From positions 1 through 8,932 of the forward strand of contig CALKVR010000567.1 of the NCBI GenBank assembly GCA_938004815.1: a stretch of DNA of 8,932 nt. Direction: 5' to 3'. Source of the stretch: an uncultured Polyangiaceae bacterium (GTDB taxonomy: Bacteria > Myxococcota_A > Polyangia > Polyangiales > Polyangiaceae). The stretch's first letter is position 1; every line of letters starts with the position of its first letter. Below are positions 1 through 5,767 of this stretch, piece by piece. A program made the translations under genes and the position numbers. Below the pieces are notes generated by a model that ran no database searches, had not been told where the DNA came from, and saw nothing but the letters and a program-made list of their open reading frames with translations.

Positions 1-434
1 TCGTGGGGTCGCGCGCGACCAGCCTCTCGGCAGAGGTCGTGGAGCGACTCGTCGCGTACGACTGGCCGGGCAATGTTCGCGAGCTGCGCAGCGTCATCGA
101 GCGCGCGGCCCTCCTCGAGCCCACGACACAGGTCGAATCGGCTTCTCTCCCGGCTGACATCCGAGGTGACGGCGAGCGTCCCGCTGTCACGGACGAGTAC
201 CTCGCCGAGCTCGACCTCCGCGATGCGCACGACCTCGCCCGCGACGAGATGAACCGGCGCTACCTGACCGTCATCCTCCGAAAGCACGCCGGTGATGTCA
301 CGGCAGCGGCGGCGGCAGCGGGTGTCGAGCGCGAGAGCATCTACCGACTGTTGCGAAAATACGGCCTCTCTGCCGGTGCCTACCGCGAGCAGCCTCTCTC
401 TCGCAGGCGACGAACCGGCGAAGGCGACGAGTAG
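1..434 (+). CDS. Sigma-54-dependent transcriptional regulator (NtrC family), C-terminal part only
   Basis: The reading frame is open from the left window edge (codons start at base 3), so only the last ~143 residues are present. The visible start contains the WPGNVREL motif (residues ~21-28 of the visible part), the hallmark of the end of the AAA+ domain of sigma-54 activators. It is followed by a linker of about 50 residues and a C-terminal Fis-type helix-turn-helix (about residues 95-122: AGDV, then an Ala-rich helix, GVERESIYRLLRKYGL). Members of this family bind enhancer-like sites upstream of promoters and use ATP to open sigma-54 RNA polymerase complexes. The input domain (receiver, GAF, FHA or other) lies outside the window, so the signal sensed is unknown. 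A short Arg-rich tail follows the HTH. The gene converges with the lipoprotein gene ending at 453, leaving 18 bases with no clear terminator. Confidence 0.93.
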   Translation, partial: VGSRATSLSAEVVERLVAYDWPGNVRELRSVIERAALLEPTTQVESASLPADIRGDGERPAVTDEYLAELDLRDAHDLARDEMNRRYLTVILRKHAGDVTAAAAAAGVERESIYRLLRKYGLSAGAYREQPLSRRRRTGEGDE

Positions 435-452
435 GCGCCCCGGCCGTCCCGG

Positions 453-767
453 TCAGTGCGCGCCGTGCTTGGCCTTCTCGGCGCAGAGCGACACGCACCG
501 AGCACGCTCCTTGTCGCAGCTCTCGGCGTCGCCGGCGTGGCCGATCTGGTGACACTTGCCCGCGTCGTCATCCCCGTGCCCGACGTCGTGGCAGGCTTTG
601 GCCAGCTCCTCACAGCTGGCTGGGCCGCCGGCGTGCGCGTCGTGGGGGGTGGCGCCCCCGGTCTCCTCGGCGGTCGACGTCGCTTGCCCATCTGGAGCCC
701 CAGGAGGCTCCTGCGGTCCCGAAGCACAAGCGACGAGCAAGACGGCGGCGCACGAGATGGTTCTCAC
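453..767 (-). CDS. Small His/Cys-rich lipoprotein, function unknown
   Basis: This 104-residue protein starts with a short hydrophobic signal ending in LVAC, a good lipobox with Cys14 as the lipidation site, so it is probably exported and membrane-anchored. A Pro/Gly/Thr linker (residues ~15-50) leads to a Cys-rich C-terminal half with Cys at 52, 59, 72, 84, 91 and 95. Two short repeats of C-H-x-x-G-H-x-x-D lie back to back (Cys59-His60-Gly63-His64 and Cys72-His73-Gly76-His77). Further His residues occur before and after this block. The pattern could mean disulfides or metal binding; I do not recognise a named family. The start is GTG. GGAGGG (minus strand, bases 769-774) sits unusually close to it, but there is no other in-frame start before the lipobox. 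The last motif, C-x3-C, recalls the end of the lipoprotein at 5843-6067. Confidence 0.8.
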   Translation of the reverse strand: MRTISCAAVLLVACASGPQEPPGAPDGQATSTAEETGGATPHDAHAGGPASCEELAKACHDVGHGDDDAGKCHQIGHAGDAESCDKERARCVSLCAEKAKHGAH

Positions 768-802
768 GCCCTCCGTCTACTTCAGTCCCGTGGGCGATGC
801 AT

Positions 803-863
803 GTGACCGCTGCGGTCCACTCCTCGGTGCTTCGACCGCGCGAGTGACCGCAACGGTTACTCG
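803..863. promoter_or_regulatory. Pair of similar dyad motifs, candidate regulator binding sites
   Basis: GTGACCGCNNCGGT occurs at 803-816 and again at 844-857, 41 bp apart (close to four helical turns). The first copy contains the odd palindrome GACCGC-T-GCGGTC (805-817). The second is a 23-bp dyad (841-863) with 10-base arms, one mismatch and the spacer CAA. Both lie in the divergent region between the lipoprotein genes starting at 767 and 928. The arrangement suits a dimeric regulator binding twice on one face of the DNA. Which protein binds is not shown by sequence; the NtrC-type regulator at 1-434 is one candidate. Confidence 0.5.
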
Positions 864-889
864 AACGGCGATGTCCTGCCGCGGGCGGC

Positions 890-903
890 GCGCGGCGCCG
901 CGC
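890..903. repeat. 14-bp perfect GC palindrome
   Basis: GCGCGGCGCCGCGC is its own reverse complement and lies 24 bases before the ATG at 928. It may be a protein-binding site or a chance product of very high GC content. Its downstream end overlaps the sigma-54-like element at 900-915. Confidence 0.4.
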
Positions 904-915
904 ACGTAGCTTGCA
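900..915 (+). promoter_or_regulatory. Sigma-54-like promoter element (imperfect)
   Basis: GCGCACG-TAGC-TTGCA matches the sigma-54 consensus TGGCACG-N4-TTGCW at 10 of 12 fixed positions, including the whole TTGCA (-12) block. One of the two highly conserved -24 G residues is C here, which would weaken it. By usual spacing transcription would start near 926, only about two bases before the ATG at 928. That would give an almost leaderless mRNA, consistent with the lack of a ribosome binding site there. Confidence 0.3.
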
Positions 916-927
916 GTGGGCAGCTGT

Positions 928-1371
928 ATGAAGACTTGGCGTGTCTGGGTTTGCGTCGCGAGCATCGCCGTCAACGCTCCTGCCTGCGGGGACGATTCGA
1001 GCGGCGATGGCGGCTCGGGTGGCAGCGCCGCGTCGTCGACGAGCGCGAGCACCACGAGCTCGGTCAACTCGACCACCGGCTCCTCCAACGCCGCACCGCT
1101 CGCGCCCGTGCTCGACATGGTCGAGCCCATGCATGGCGCGTTGCACCTCTATTGGACCAATACCACCCCCGACTGCGACACGGTCACGGGCGAGCGGAGC
1201 GAAGACGGGGGCATGTTCACGCAGTTTTTCAGTGTGCCCGGGACGGTCGACAACGAGGCCGATGACGCCGCGACCGATGCGATGATCACGTACTCGTATC
1301 GCGTCCGCTGCGCCAAGGCTGGCCAGCAGTCGCCCTACTCGAACGAGGTGTCGGCGTCGCCGATGCCATGA
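928..1371 (+). CDS. Predicted lipoprotein with fibronectin type III-like domain
   Basis: This 147-residue protein has an N-terminal signal sequence (MKTWRVWVCVASIAV) ending at Cys20 in APACGDDSSG, an imperfect lipobox but a very common start for myxobacterial lipoproteins. A Gly/Ser/Thr linker (residues ~21-55) follows. The C-terminal domain (about 57-146) looks like a single fibronectin III fold: a proline-led first strand, LHLYWTN, a middle ER..DGG.F segment, then TYSYRVRC and SPYSNEVSASP at the end, typical of the last two FN3 strands. Two Cys residues in the domain (83 and 128) could pair. FN3 domains in exported bacterial proteins usually mediate binding; no catalytic residue is seen. 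I chose the ATG at 928 rather than an in-frame GTG at 916 because it gives a cleaner signal peptide. No good Shine-Dalgarno sequence precedes either start. Confidence 0.82.
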   Translation: MKTWRVWVCVASIAVNAPACGDDSSGDGGSGGSAASSTSASTTSSVNSTTGSSNAAPLAPVLDMVEPMHGALHLYWTNTTPDCDTVTGERSEDGGMFTQFFSVPGTVDNEADDAATDAMITYSYRVRCAKAGQQSPYSNEVSASPMP

Positions 1372-1388
1372 GCCGGCTTGACCCAGTA

Positions 1389-1402
1389 CTAGGCTTCTAG
1401 GC
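1389..1402. promoter_or_regulatory. CTAGGC direct repeat before parDE, candidate operator
   Basis: CTAGGC-TT-CTAGGC lies 12 bases upstream of the ATG of the parD-like gene, in the 42-base gap after the FN3 lipoprotein. CTAG is rare in this GC-rich window, which makes two copies 8 bp apart noticeable. ParD-type antitoxins usually repress their own promoter by binding short repeats with their ribbon-helix-helix domain. A TTGACC hexamer (1378-1383) could be a -35 element, but no good -10 is spaced from it. Confidence 0.35.
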
Positions 1403-1413
1403 ACACTTCCGAG

Positions 1414-1662
1414 ATGGCTCGGACGACGAGCTTCACGCTCGGAGAGGATCTCGAACGGTTCGTCCGCGAGAAGGTCGACAGCGGAGCGTTTTCCTCCGCC
1501 AGCGAGGTCATGCGCGAAGCGCTGCGGCGCATGGCCGAAGAGGAGCGGAAAGAGCGAGAGCTGTTGGCCGCGCTCGACGCAGGCCTGGCCAGCCGTCGCG
1601 CCAAGCCCGGCGTCTGGGGGCGGCTCGACGCGAACGTTCGGCGCGCGCGGGCCAAACGCTGA
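1414..1662 (+). CDS. parD: ParD-family antitoxin
   Basis: This 82-residue protein has the ParD/CopG-type layout: an N-terminal strand (TTSFTLGEDLERFV) followed by two helices (KVDSGAFSSASEVMREALRRM), the ribbon-helix-helix DNA-binding fold. The phrase SGAFSSASEVMREALR is a close match to the family. A charged helix (EEERKERELLAALDAGL) and an Arg-rich tail follow and should wrap the toxin. The length is normal for the family. The antitoxin neutralises the toxin encoded 3 bases downstream and probably represses the operon. The ATG has only a weak upstream GAG and no proper ribosome binding site. The pair lies between a lipoprotein gene and the gene of unknown function at 1975, with no sign of a mobile element. 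Confidence 0.9.
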   Translation: MARTTSFTLGEDLERFVREKVDSGAFSSASEVMREALRRMAEEERKERELLAALDAGLASRRAKPGVWGRLDANVRRARAKR

Positions 1663-1665
1663 CCG

Positions 1666-1950
1666 GTGGTCCACTACACCCAGGCCGCCGAGAACGACCT
1701 CTTCGAGATCGGGGTCTACGCGTGGACGGAGTGGGGCGAAGAACAGTTCGTCAAGTACGTCGCCCTGCTCCGCGAAACGTGCGAGGACATCATCCCGCGC
1801 AAGCACCGGCTCGCTCGTTCCGTTCCGATGCGGCCCGAGCTCATACGGTGGCGATGCGAGCGGCACGTCATCTACTTCCGCAAGGTGGAGGACGGCTTCG
1901 AGATCGTCCGCATGCTTCATGACCGCATGCTGCCGTCGAAGCACCTTTGA
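1666..1950 (+). CDS. parE: ParE-family toxin (RelE/ParE superfamily)
   Basis: This 94-residue protein starts with GTG 3 bases after the antitoxin stop, as expected for a translationally coupled toxin. Family features are the opening VHYTQAAENDLFEIGVYAW helices, the central R-x-x-x-x-R-x-x-P...E-L-R stretch (RLARSVPMRPELIRWRCERH), and the closing HVIYFRKVEDGFEIVRMLHDRMLPSKHL, in which the R-[VIM]-L-H-x-x-M/R-x-P end is typical. ParE toxins act on DNA gyrase, while RelE relatives cut mRNA at the ribosome. The ParD partner and the R-x-L-H end favour the ParE branch, but the target cannot be proven from sequence. The length is complete and no disruption is seen. Its stop codon (1948-1950) lies in the same reading frame as the next gene. 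Confidence 0.9.
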   Translation: MVHYTQAAENDLFEIGVYAWTEWGEEQFVKYVALLRETCEDIIPRKHRLARSVPMRPELIRWRCERHVIYFRKVEDGFEIVRMLHDRMLPSKHL

Positions 1951-1974
1951 CCGGGCGCGTCGGGGCCCAGGCCC

Positions 1975-3171
1975 TTGCCGCGAACGCCGTTGCAGCCTCG
2001 TACCCCCGCGTCGCATGATGCGGCCGGTTTGAAGCACGGCATCGCTCCCAAGACCCTCGCGGCACAGGTCGTCAACACCGCGGGTTGGGCCCTCGATCTC
2101 GAGACGCCGGTCGGCCGATCCGTCGCTGCGCTCACCGTGCGCGGCGCCGACCGTATCGAGGCGGTCTGGCGCGAGCGTCCGCGCGATCTGGATTACTTCC
2201 GCCTCCTCCTCTCCGCACACTTTCTCACCGTCGCCACGTTCTGCCCCACCGACGTCGACGCTCGGATCCGCCACCACATCTGGGCGGAGATGGACGACCC
2301 CGGGGAGCTCGCGCGGGCCGTCGACATCGTCGACGAATTTGCAGCCCTCGATCCTCGTTGGGTCTCGGCCCGCGTCGTGACCGATGGGGCGGCCGACGCG
2401 CCGCGGGAGAAGACGCTCTCCGGGCACGACGGCGAGTGGTTCAGCGTTCGGGCCGGCGCGCTCGGTCAAGCCCTCGCCCTCGGCTCGCCCGCGGCCGACG
2501 TCGCGGCGCACCTCGAGGCTGCGATCGAAGACGAGCTCGCGCGGGAGGCGGCCATGTTCGAGGCGCGCCTCGCGAGCGGCGACATGGTCGAGACGCTCTC
2601 GGCCGCGACCGTGCTCGCTCACAACGTCGGTGACCTCTCGCGCGTGGTCGAAGCGTGGCCCAAGGGCGTGGGCGAGTCGCAGCGGCGCTACGCGCGGCTC
2701 GGCCACACCCCGGATCGAGCGCGCTTCAATGGCTCGTTCTATGCGGCCGGCGCCATCAACAAGGCGATCATGGCGATCGAGAACCATCGCTTTCTCGCGT
2801 TGCGTGAGGCGCGGGTGCTGCGGGGCGCGCGGCACCTGCTCTTGCCGATCGGCCCGTTCTTCTACGACTGGGGCAAGCACATCGCGCGCGCGCTCGAGAC
2901 CGAGAAGGAGCGCGGCCAGGTGCTCGGGGCCCTCGTCGAGACGCACCTGTCGCGCAAAGAGCAGCAGGGGGTGCTCCGCGCCATCGCGGGCCTCGCCGAG
3001 GCCAACGTCGGGTCGTGGGACGACGTCATCGCGTGCATGCCGGCGCGGCTTCGCAAGATCGCGACGACGGGCGACGTACAGGCCGCCATCAAGACCCCCG
3101 AGCGGGCGTTCCTCGCTCGGCTCGAGAACCGCTTCCGCGCCGCGGTCAAAGAAGCGACGAGCGCCCGCTGA
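1975..3171 (+). CDS. Protein of unknown function, paired with the LanM-like gene
   Basis: I do not recognise this family. The product (up to 398 residues) looks soluble and largely helical, with no signal peptide or membrane segment. Notable stretches are YFRLLLSAHFLTVATFCP (~74-91), GEWFSVRAGALGQALALG (~153-170), a Glu/Ala-rich helix (~175-200), RARFNGSFYAAGAINKAI (~248-265) and RHLLLPIGPFFYDWGKHI (~286-303). The last two look like conserved, possibly functional segments. Only two Cys are present, so it is not a LanC-type zinc cyclase. The start is uncertain: only TTG codons are available (1975, 1990, 2029), none with a clear ribosome binding site, and the frame is the same as that of the ParE gene, whose stop is 24 bases upstream. 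The stop is one base before the ATG of the next gene, so the two are almost certainly co-translated and probably act together. Confidence 0.8.
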   Translation: MPRTPLQPRTPASHDAAGLKHGIAPKTLAAQVVNTAGWALDLETPVGRSVAALTVRGADRIEAVWRERPRDLDYFRLLLSAHFLTVATFCPTDVDARIRHHIWAEMDDPGELARAVDIVDEFAALDPRWVSARVVTDGAADAPREKTLSGHDGEWFSVRAGALGQALALGSPAADVAAHLEAAIEDELAREAAMFEARLASGDMVETLSAATVLAHNVGDLSRVVEAWPKGVGESQRRYARLGHTPDRARFNGSFYAAGAINKAIMAIENHRFLALREARVLRGARHLLLPIGPFFYDWGKHIARALETEKERGQVLGALVETHLSRKEQQGVLRAIAGLAEANVGSWDDVIACMPARLRKIATTGDVQAAIKTPERAFLARLENRFRAAVKEATSAR

Positions 3172-3172
3172 C

Positions 3173-4351
3173 ATGTCGCGCGTTCCGGCTCCTCTCGGCG
3201 ATTCGCACAACTTCGGTCGGCGCGTGACCGAGCGCGACGGCGTGATCGTGAAGCCGCGGACGCTCCTCTGGGAGTGGCTGCTGCTCGCAGCCGAGAGCCC
3301 GCTTCGCACCACGCTGGCGGCGATCGGGCCAGACGTCTTCGACTTTCTCCCGAGCCTCGGGTTCACGTCCCACGACGCGCGCACGGGCGGCGAGGTGACG
3401 CGGCCCGCGCTCGATCCGCTGCCGCCCGCCGTGGACACGGCGCGCCTCGCGCACCTGACGGGGCGGGCGATCGCGCTCTATTCGTGGCTCGGGCTCTCCG
3501 ACCTCCATTGGGAGAACCTGGTGCTCGGTGCGGATGCGGGGCGCATCGTGCTGGCCCCGCTCGATGTGGAAATGATCCTCGACGATCTGGAGCTCCCGAC
3601 CCAGACCAAGCTCTTGCCGGAGCCAGACGAGGACATCGTCGACGTCTGCCGGCACGCGTGCGGGGTCCGTCGGGTGCTGCCGTTTCTCGGCAAGCCGATC
3701 GAGCCCGCGGCGCTCGTCGCGATGGTGGCGGGCTACCGGCGCGCGCTCGGCCTCCTCGACAAGCACGCGCCCGCGATCGCAGCCTTGTTCAAGAGTCTCC
3801 CGAGCCTGGGGGCGACGCCGATTCGAGTGCTGCTCCGCGGCACCGGCGACTACGTGGGCGAATCAGGCGAGGAGCTGTGGCCACCGCTGCTCGACGCCGA
3901 AGAAGAGCAGCTCGAGCGGGGCGACATCCCCTACTTCTTTCGGCTCTACGGTCGGTCCGAGATCCGCTACTTCACCGACGAGTCGCTATCCGAGTCCGAG
4001 GCGCTCCCGCTCGAGGGCGACGTGCCCAAGCTCGAGCCGCTGCTCGCGGTGGCGAGAGACCTGCGCTCGCCGCGCCGCAAGTCGCTGCGTGAGGAGGGGC
4101 TCTTCGCGTTGATCGGCGCGTTCGATCACCGTTCGTTCAAGGGGCGCTACGCGTTCGAAGACGTGGCGATCACGTTCCGCGGCCGGACCCTGATCGCGGA
4201 GCTCGGGCGCGAAGAGCTCGAGACCGATCGCGATCTCGGGCGTTTCGTAGCAAGCGTGTATTTACCCTGCACGTGCGGCGAAACGCGCGCGGTGTTCGTT
4301 CCCGCAGTCACGATGTGCGATGCTGCCGCCCGTGGATCTCGAGGTCTGTGA
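3173..4351 (+). CDS. Stand-alone LanM-type dehydratase-like protein (DUF4135)
   Basis: This 392-residue protein matches the kinase-like core of class II lanthipeptide synthetases (LanM). Visible motifs in order: GDSHNFGR (Asp10, His12), KPR (Lys27), SDLHWEN (Asp110, His112, Asn115), LAPLDVEM (Asp131), IRVLLRGT (Arg218, Thr224) and GDIPYF (250-255). In LanM enzymes such as CylM these positions transfer phosphate from ATP to Ser/Thr and then eliminate it to give dehydroamino acids; R-to-T spacing (6) and D-x-H-x-x-N are kept. The protein begins right at GDxH, so the ~250 residues that normally precede it are absent, and there is no LanC cyclase with its zinc ligands. Residues ~300-392 form a different, strand-rich tail with a C-x-C pair. 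No precursor peptide is seen nearby. Domain assignment is firm; activity and substrate are inference. Confidence 0.85.
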   Translation: MSRVPAPLGDSHNFGRRVTERDGVIVKPRTLLWEWLLLAAESPLRTTLAAIGPDVFDFLPSLGFTSHDARTGGEVTRPALDPLPPAVDTARLAHLTGRAIALYSWLGLSDLHWENLVLGADAGRIVLAPLDVEMILDDLELPTQTKLLPEPDEDIVDVCRHACGVRRVLPFLGKPIEPAALVAMVAGYRRALGLLDKHAPAIAALFKSLPSLGATPIRVLLRGTGDYVGESGEELWPPLLDAEEEQLERGDIPYFFRLYGRSEIRYFTDESLSESEALPLEGDVPKLEPLLAVARDLRSPRRKSLREEGLFALIGAFDHRSFKGRYAFEDVAITFRGRTLIAELGREELETDRDLGRFVASVYLPCTCGETRAVFVPAVTMCDAAARGSRGL

Positions 4352-4994
4352 GACGTGTCGCCGTCCGAAGGTCGGGTGCGTGTGTGATCGCATCGTCTCG
4401 TTCGAGACGGCGCGACGCGTCCTGATCTTGCAGCACCCGCAGGAGAAGGACGCCGTCCTCGGGTCGGCGCAGATCCTCACCGCGAGCCTGCCTCGGGCCA
4501 AGCTGGTGATCGGTCTCTCGTGGCCGAACTTTGCGGCGGCGCTCGGTGAAGAGGACGCGAGCCCCAAGAAGTGGGCGGTGCTCTTTCCCGACAAGGAGGC
4601 CGAGGGCGACGGCGCGGTCGGGCGGGGCGGCAAGATCGTCGACCCGAGCGAGCTCGAGGGGATCGTGGTGCTCGACGGCACCTGGTCCAAGGCAAAGACG
4701 TTGTGGTGGCGCAACCCGTGGCTCCTCAAGCTGAACCGGCTGACCATCACCCCGAGCGAGCCCTCGATCTACGGGCGCCTGCGTCTCGAGCCGAAGCGCG
4801 AGTACGTCTCGACCCTCGAGTCTGTCGCGGCCGCGCTCACGCTGTGCGGTGAGCCGCCCGAGGTCGAGGCGGGGTTGAAGCGCGTGTTCCGGACCTTGGT
4901 GCAGCGCGTTCGGGACGCGAAGATCATTCCACCGCCTGCCCGCCGCCCGCCCGGGCGCCGGCCCACGGGGCGGCGAAAAGCACCAGCCACCTAG
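4320..4994 (+). CDS. DTW-domain protein, tRNA-uridine aminocarboxypropyltransferase
   Basis: This 224-residue protein has the family's N-terminal zinc-type cysteines (Cys10, Cys13, Cys20, Cys22 in CETCRRPKVGCVC), the LQHPQEKD segment near residue 37, and the defining D-x-T-W motif in VLDGTWSKAKTLWW (Asp119, Thr121, Trp122). The later LRLEPKREYVSTLESVAAAL also fits. E. coli TapT (YfiP) and relatives transfer the aminocarboxypropyl group of SAM to a uridine in tRNA (acp3U), helping to stabilise the tRNA. A Pro/Arg-rich basic tail (residues ~204-224) could help RNA binding. The ATG overlaps the LanM-like gene by 32 bases in another frame, so translation is probably coupled. The stop codon shares CTAG with the convergent gene. 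Confidence 0.88.
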   Translation: MLPPVDLEVCETCRRPKVGCVCDRIVSFETARRVLILQHPQEKDAVLGSAQILTASLPRAKLVIGLSWPNFAAALGEEDASPKKWAVLFPDKEAEGDGAVGRGGKIVDPSELEGIVVLDGTWSKAKTLWWRNPWLLKLNRLTITPSEPSIYGRLRLEPKREYVSTLESVAAALTLCGEPPEVEAGLKRVFRTLVQRVRDAKIIPPPARRPPGRRPTGRRKAPAT

Positions 4995-5719
4995 AAGGCG
5001 TCGTAGCCGAGGGCAACCGTCGGGGCGATGCCGACCTTGTCGTCGTAGAAGTCGACGTGACCGTCGAACGCGAGCGTGAACGCGTGGCGCCGGCCCGGGC
5101 GCTTGCTGCCGAAGGCGAAGCCGGTGCGTAGGCGCGCAGCGATGAAGTAGGCGCCGCCGAAGAAGTCGCCGTCGTCGCCGATGCCGGCGGCGGCAAACAC
5201 CTCGGGCCCGGCGCCGATGAACCAGAGATCGCCGAGACAGAGCTCGGGCACGACGCCGACCGAGACGCGCGCCACCGCGCCGTCGGTGCTGGCGCCCATC
5301 TGGAAGCCGGGCGTCGCGTAGATGCCGAACTCGTCGATGATCTGCGCGCCGAGGCGACCCTGGATCCCGAACAGGCCGAGGCCGGTGTCCTCGATGACGT
5401 AGCCGCCGATCTGGGCGCTCACGCCGCCGCGGAACCGCGCGCGATCCTCGTGGACGCGCGTGGGGCGGCCCTTGCCCGTCGGCCCCGGCGGCGGCTTGGG
5501 AAAGCGCGACCGCACGATCACCTCGGTCTCTTCCTCTTCTTCCTCTTCTTCAGACTCGTCGTCGGCCGCGACGGCTGGCTCGTCGTTGGCCGCCGGCTCG
5601 TCGGCGGCCTCGACCTCGTCGTCGGCGAATGCCGCGGTCGGAGCGAGCAGGAGCGCGGTGGCCACGACGACGGTTCCCCACCGCTGCGCGGGGGATCGTG
5701 AAGAGGTTTCGGCGGCCAT
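4991..5719 (-). CDS. Predicted outer-membrane beta-barrel protein with acidic N-terminal segment
   Basis: The 242-residue product has a signal peptide (residues ~1-32, hydrophobic core VVVATALLLAPTAAFA, probable cleavage before ADDE). An Asp/Glu/Ala-rich stretch follows, containing a run of eight Glu, then a Pro/Lys/Arg linker. From about residue 95 the sequence alternates short strands and turns rich in Gly and aromatics (GVSAQIGGYVIEDTGLGLFG, GIYATPGFQMG, LWFIGAGPEVFAAAG, FGGAYFIAARLRTGFAFG) and ends in Phe (LGYDAF), as outer-membrane barrels often do. No enzyme motif is visible and its job is unknown. Of several starts I chose the ATG at 5719 because AGGA lies 8 bases upstream; an ATG at 5725 is the alternative. 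A longer frame to 5815 would place the signal peptide internally. Confidence 0.8.
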   Translation of the reverse strand: MAAETSSRSPAQRWGTVVVATALLLAPTAAFADDEVEAADEPAANDEPAVAADDESEEEEEEEETEVIVRSRFPKPPPGPTGKGRPTRVHEDRARFRGGVSAQIGGYVIEDTGLGLFGIQGRLGAQIIDEFGIYATPGFQMGASTDGAVARVSVGVVPELCLGDLWFIGAGPEVFAAAGIGDDGDFFGGAYFIAARLRTGFAFGSKRPGRRHAFTLAFDGHVDFYDDKVGIAPTVALGYDAF

Positions 5720-5767
5720 GACCATGATCCTACGAAGACAGCTTACCGCTTCACCCCGAGGCCGCCC

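Noticed and set aside
1414..1950. ParDE locus as part of a mobile element
   Set aside because: No integrase, transposase, terminal repeat or tRNA gene is seen, and base composition matches the surroundings.
1975..3171. The upstream partner as a LanC-like cyclase
   Set aside because: It has only two Cys and no Cys-His-Gly zinc motif or repeated GxxG helices expected of LanC.
2384..3172. Upstream in-frame extension of the LanM-like gene by 263 codons
   Set aside because: The frame stays open, but this part is Arg/Ser-rich shadow sequence under the 398-residue gene. The ATG at 3173, one base after that gene's stop, fits the start of conserved motifs.
610..3438. A 942-codon open frame on the minus strand
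   Set aside because: It lies antisense to parDE and the 398-residue gene and has Arg/Gly/Ala/Asp-rich sequence with no domain. Long antisense frames are common in GC-rich DNA, and the plus-strand genes have recognisable families.
3173..4351. A full class II lanthipeptide gene cluster
   Set aside because: There is no LanC domain, no leader-like precursor peptide, and no peptidase-transporter gene in the window, so only a LanM-core protein can be claimed.
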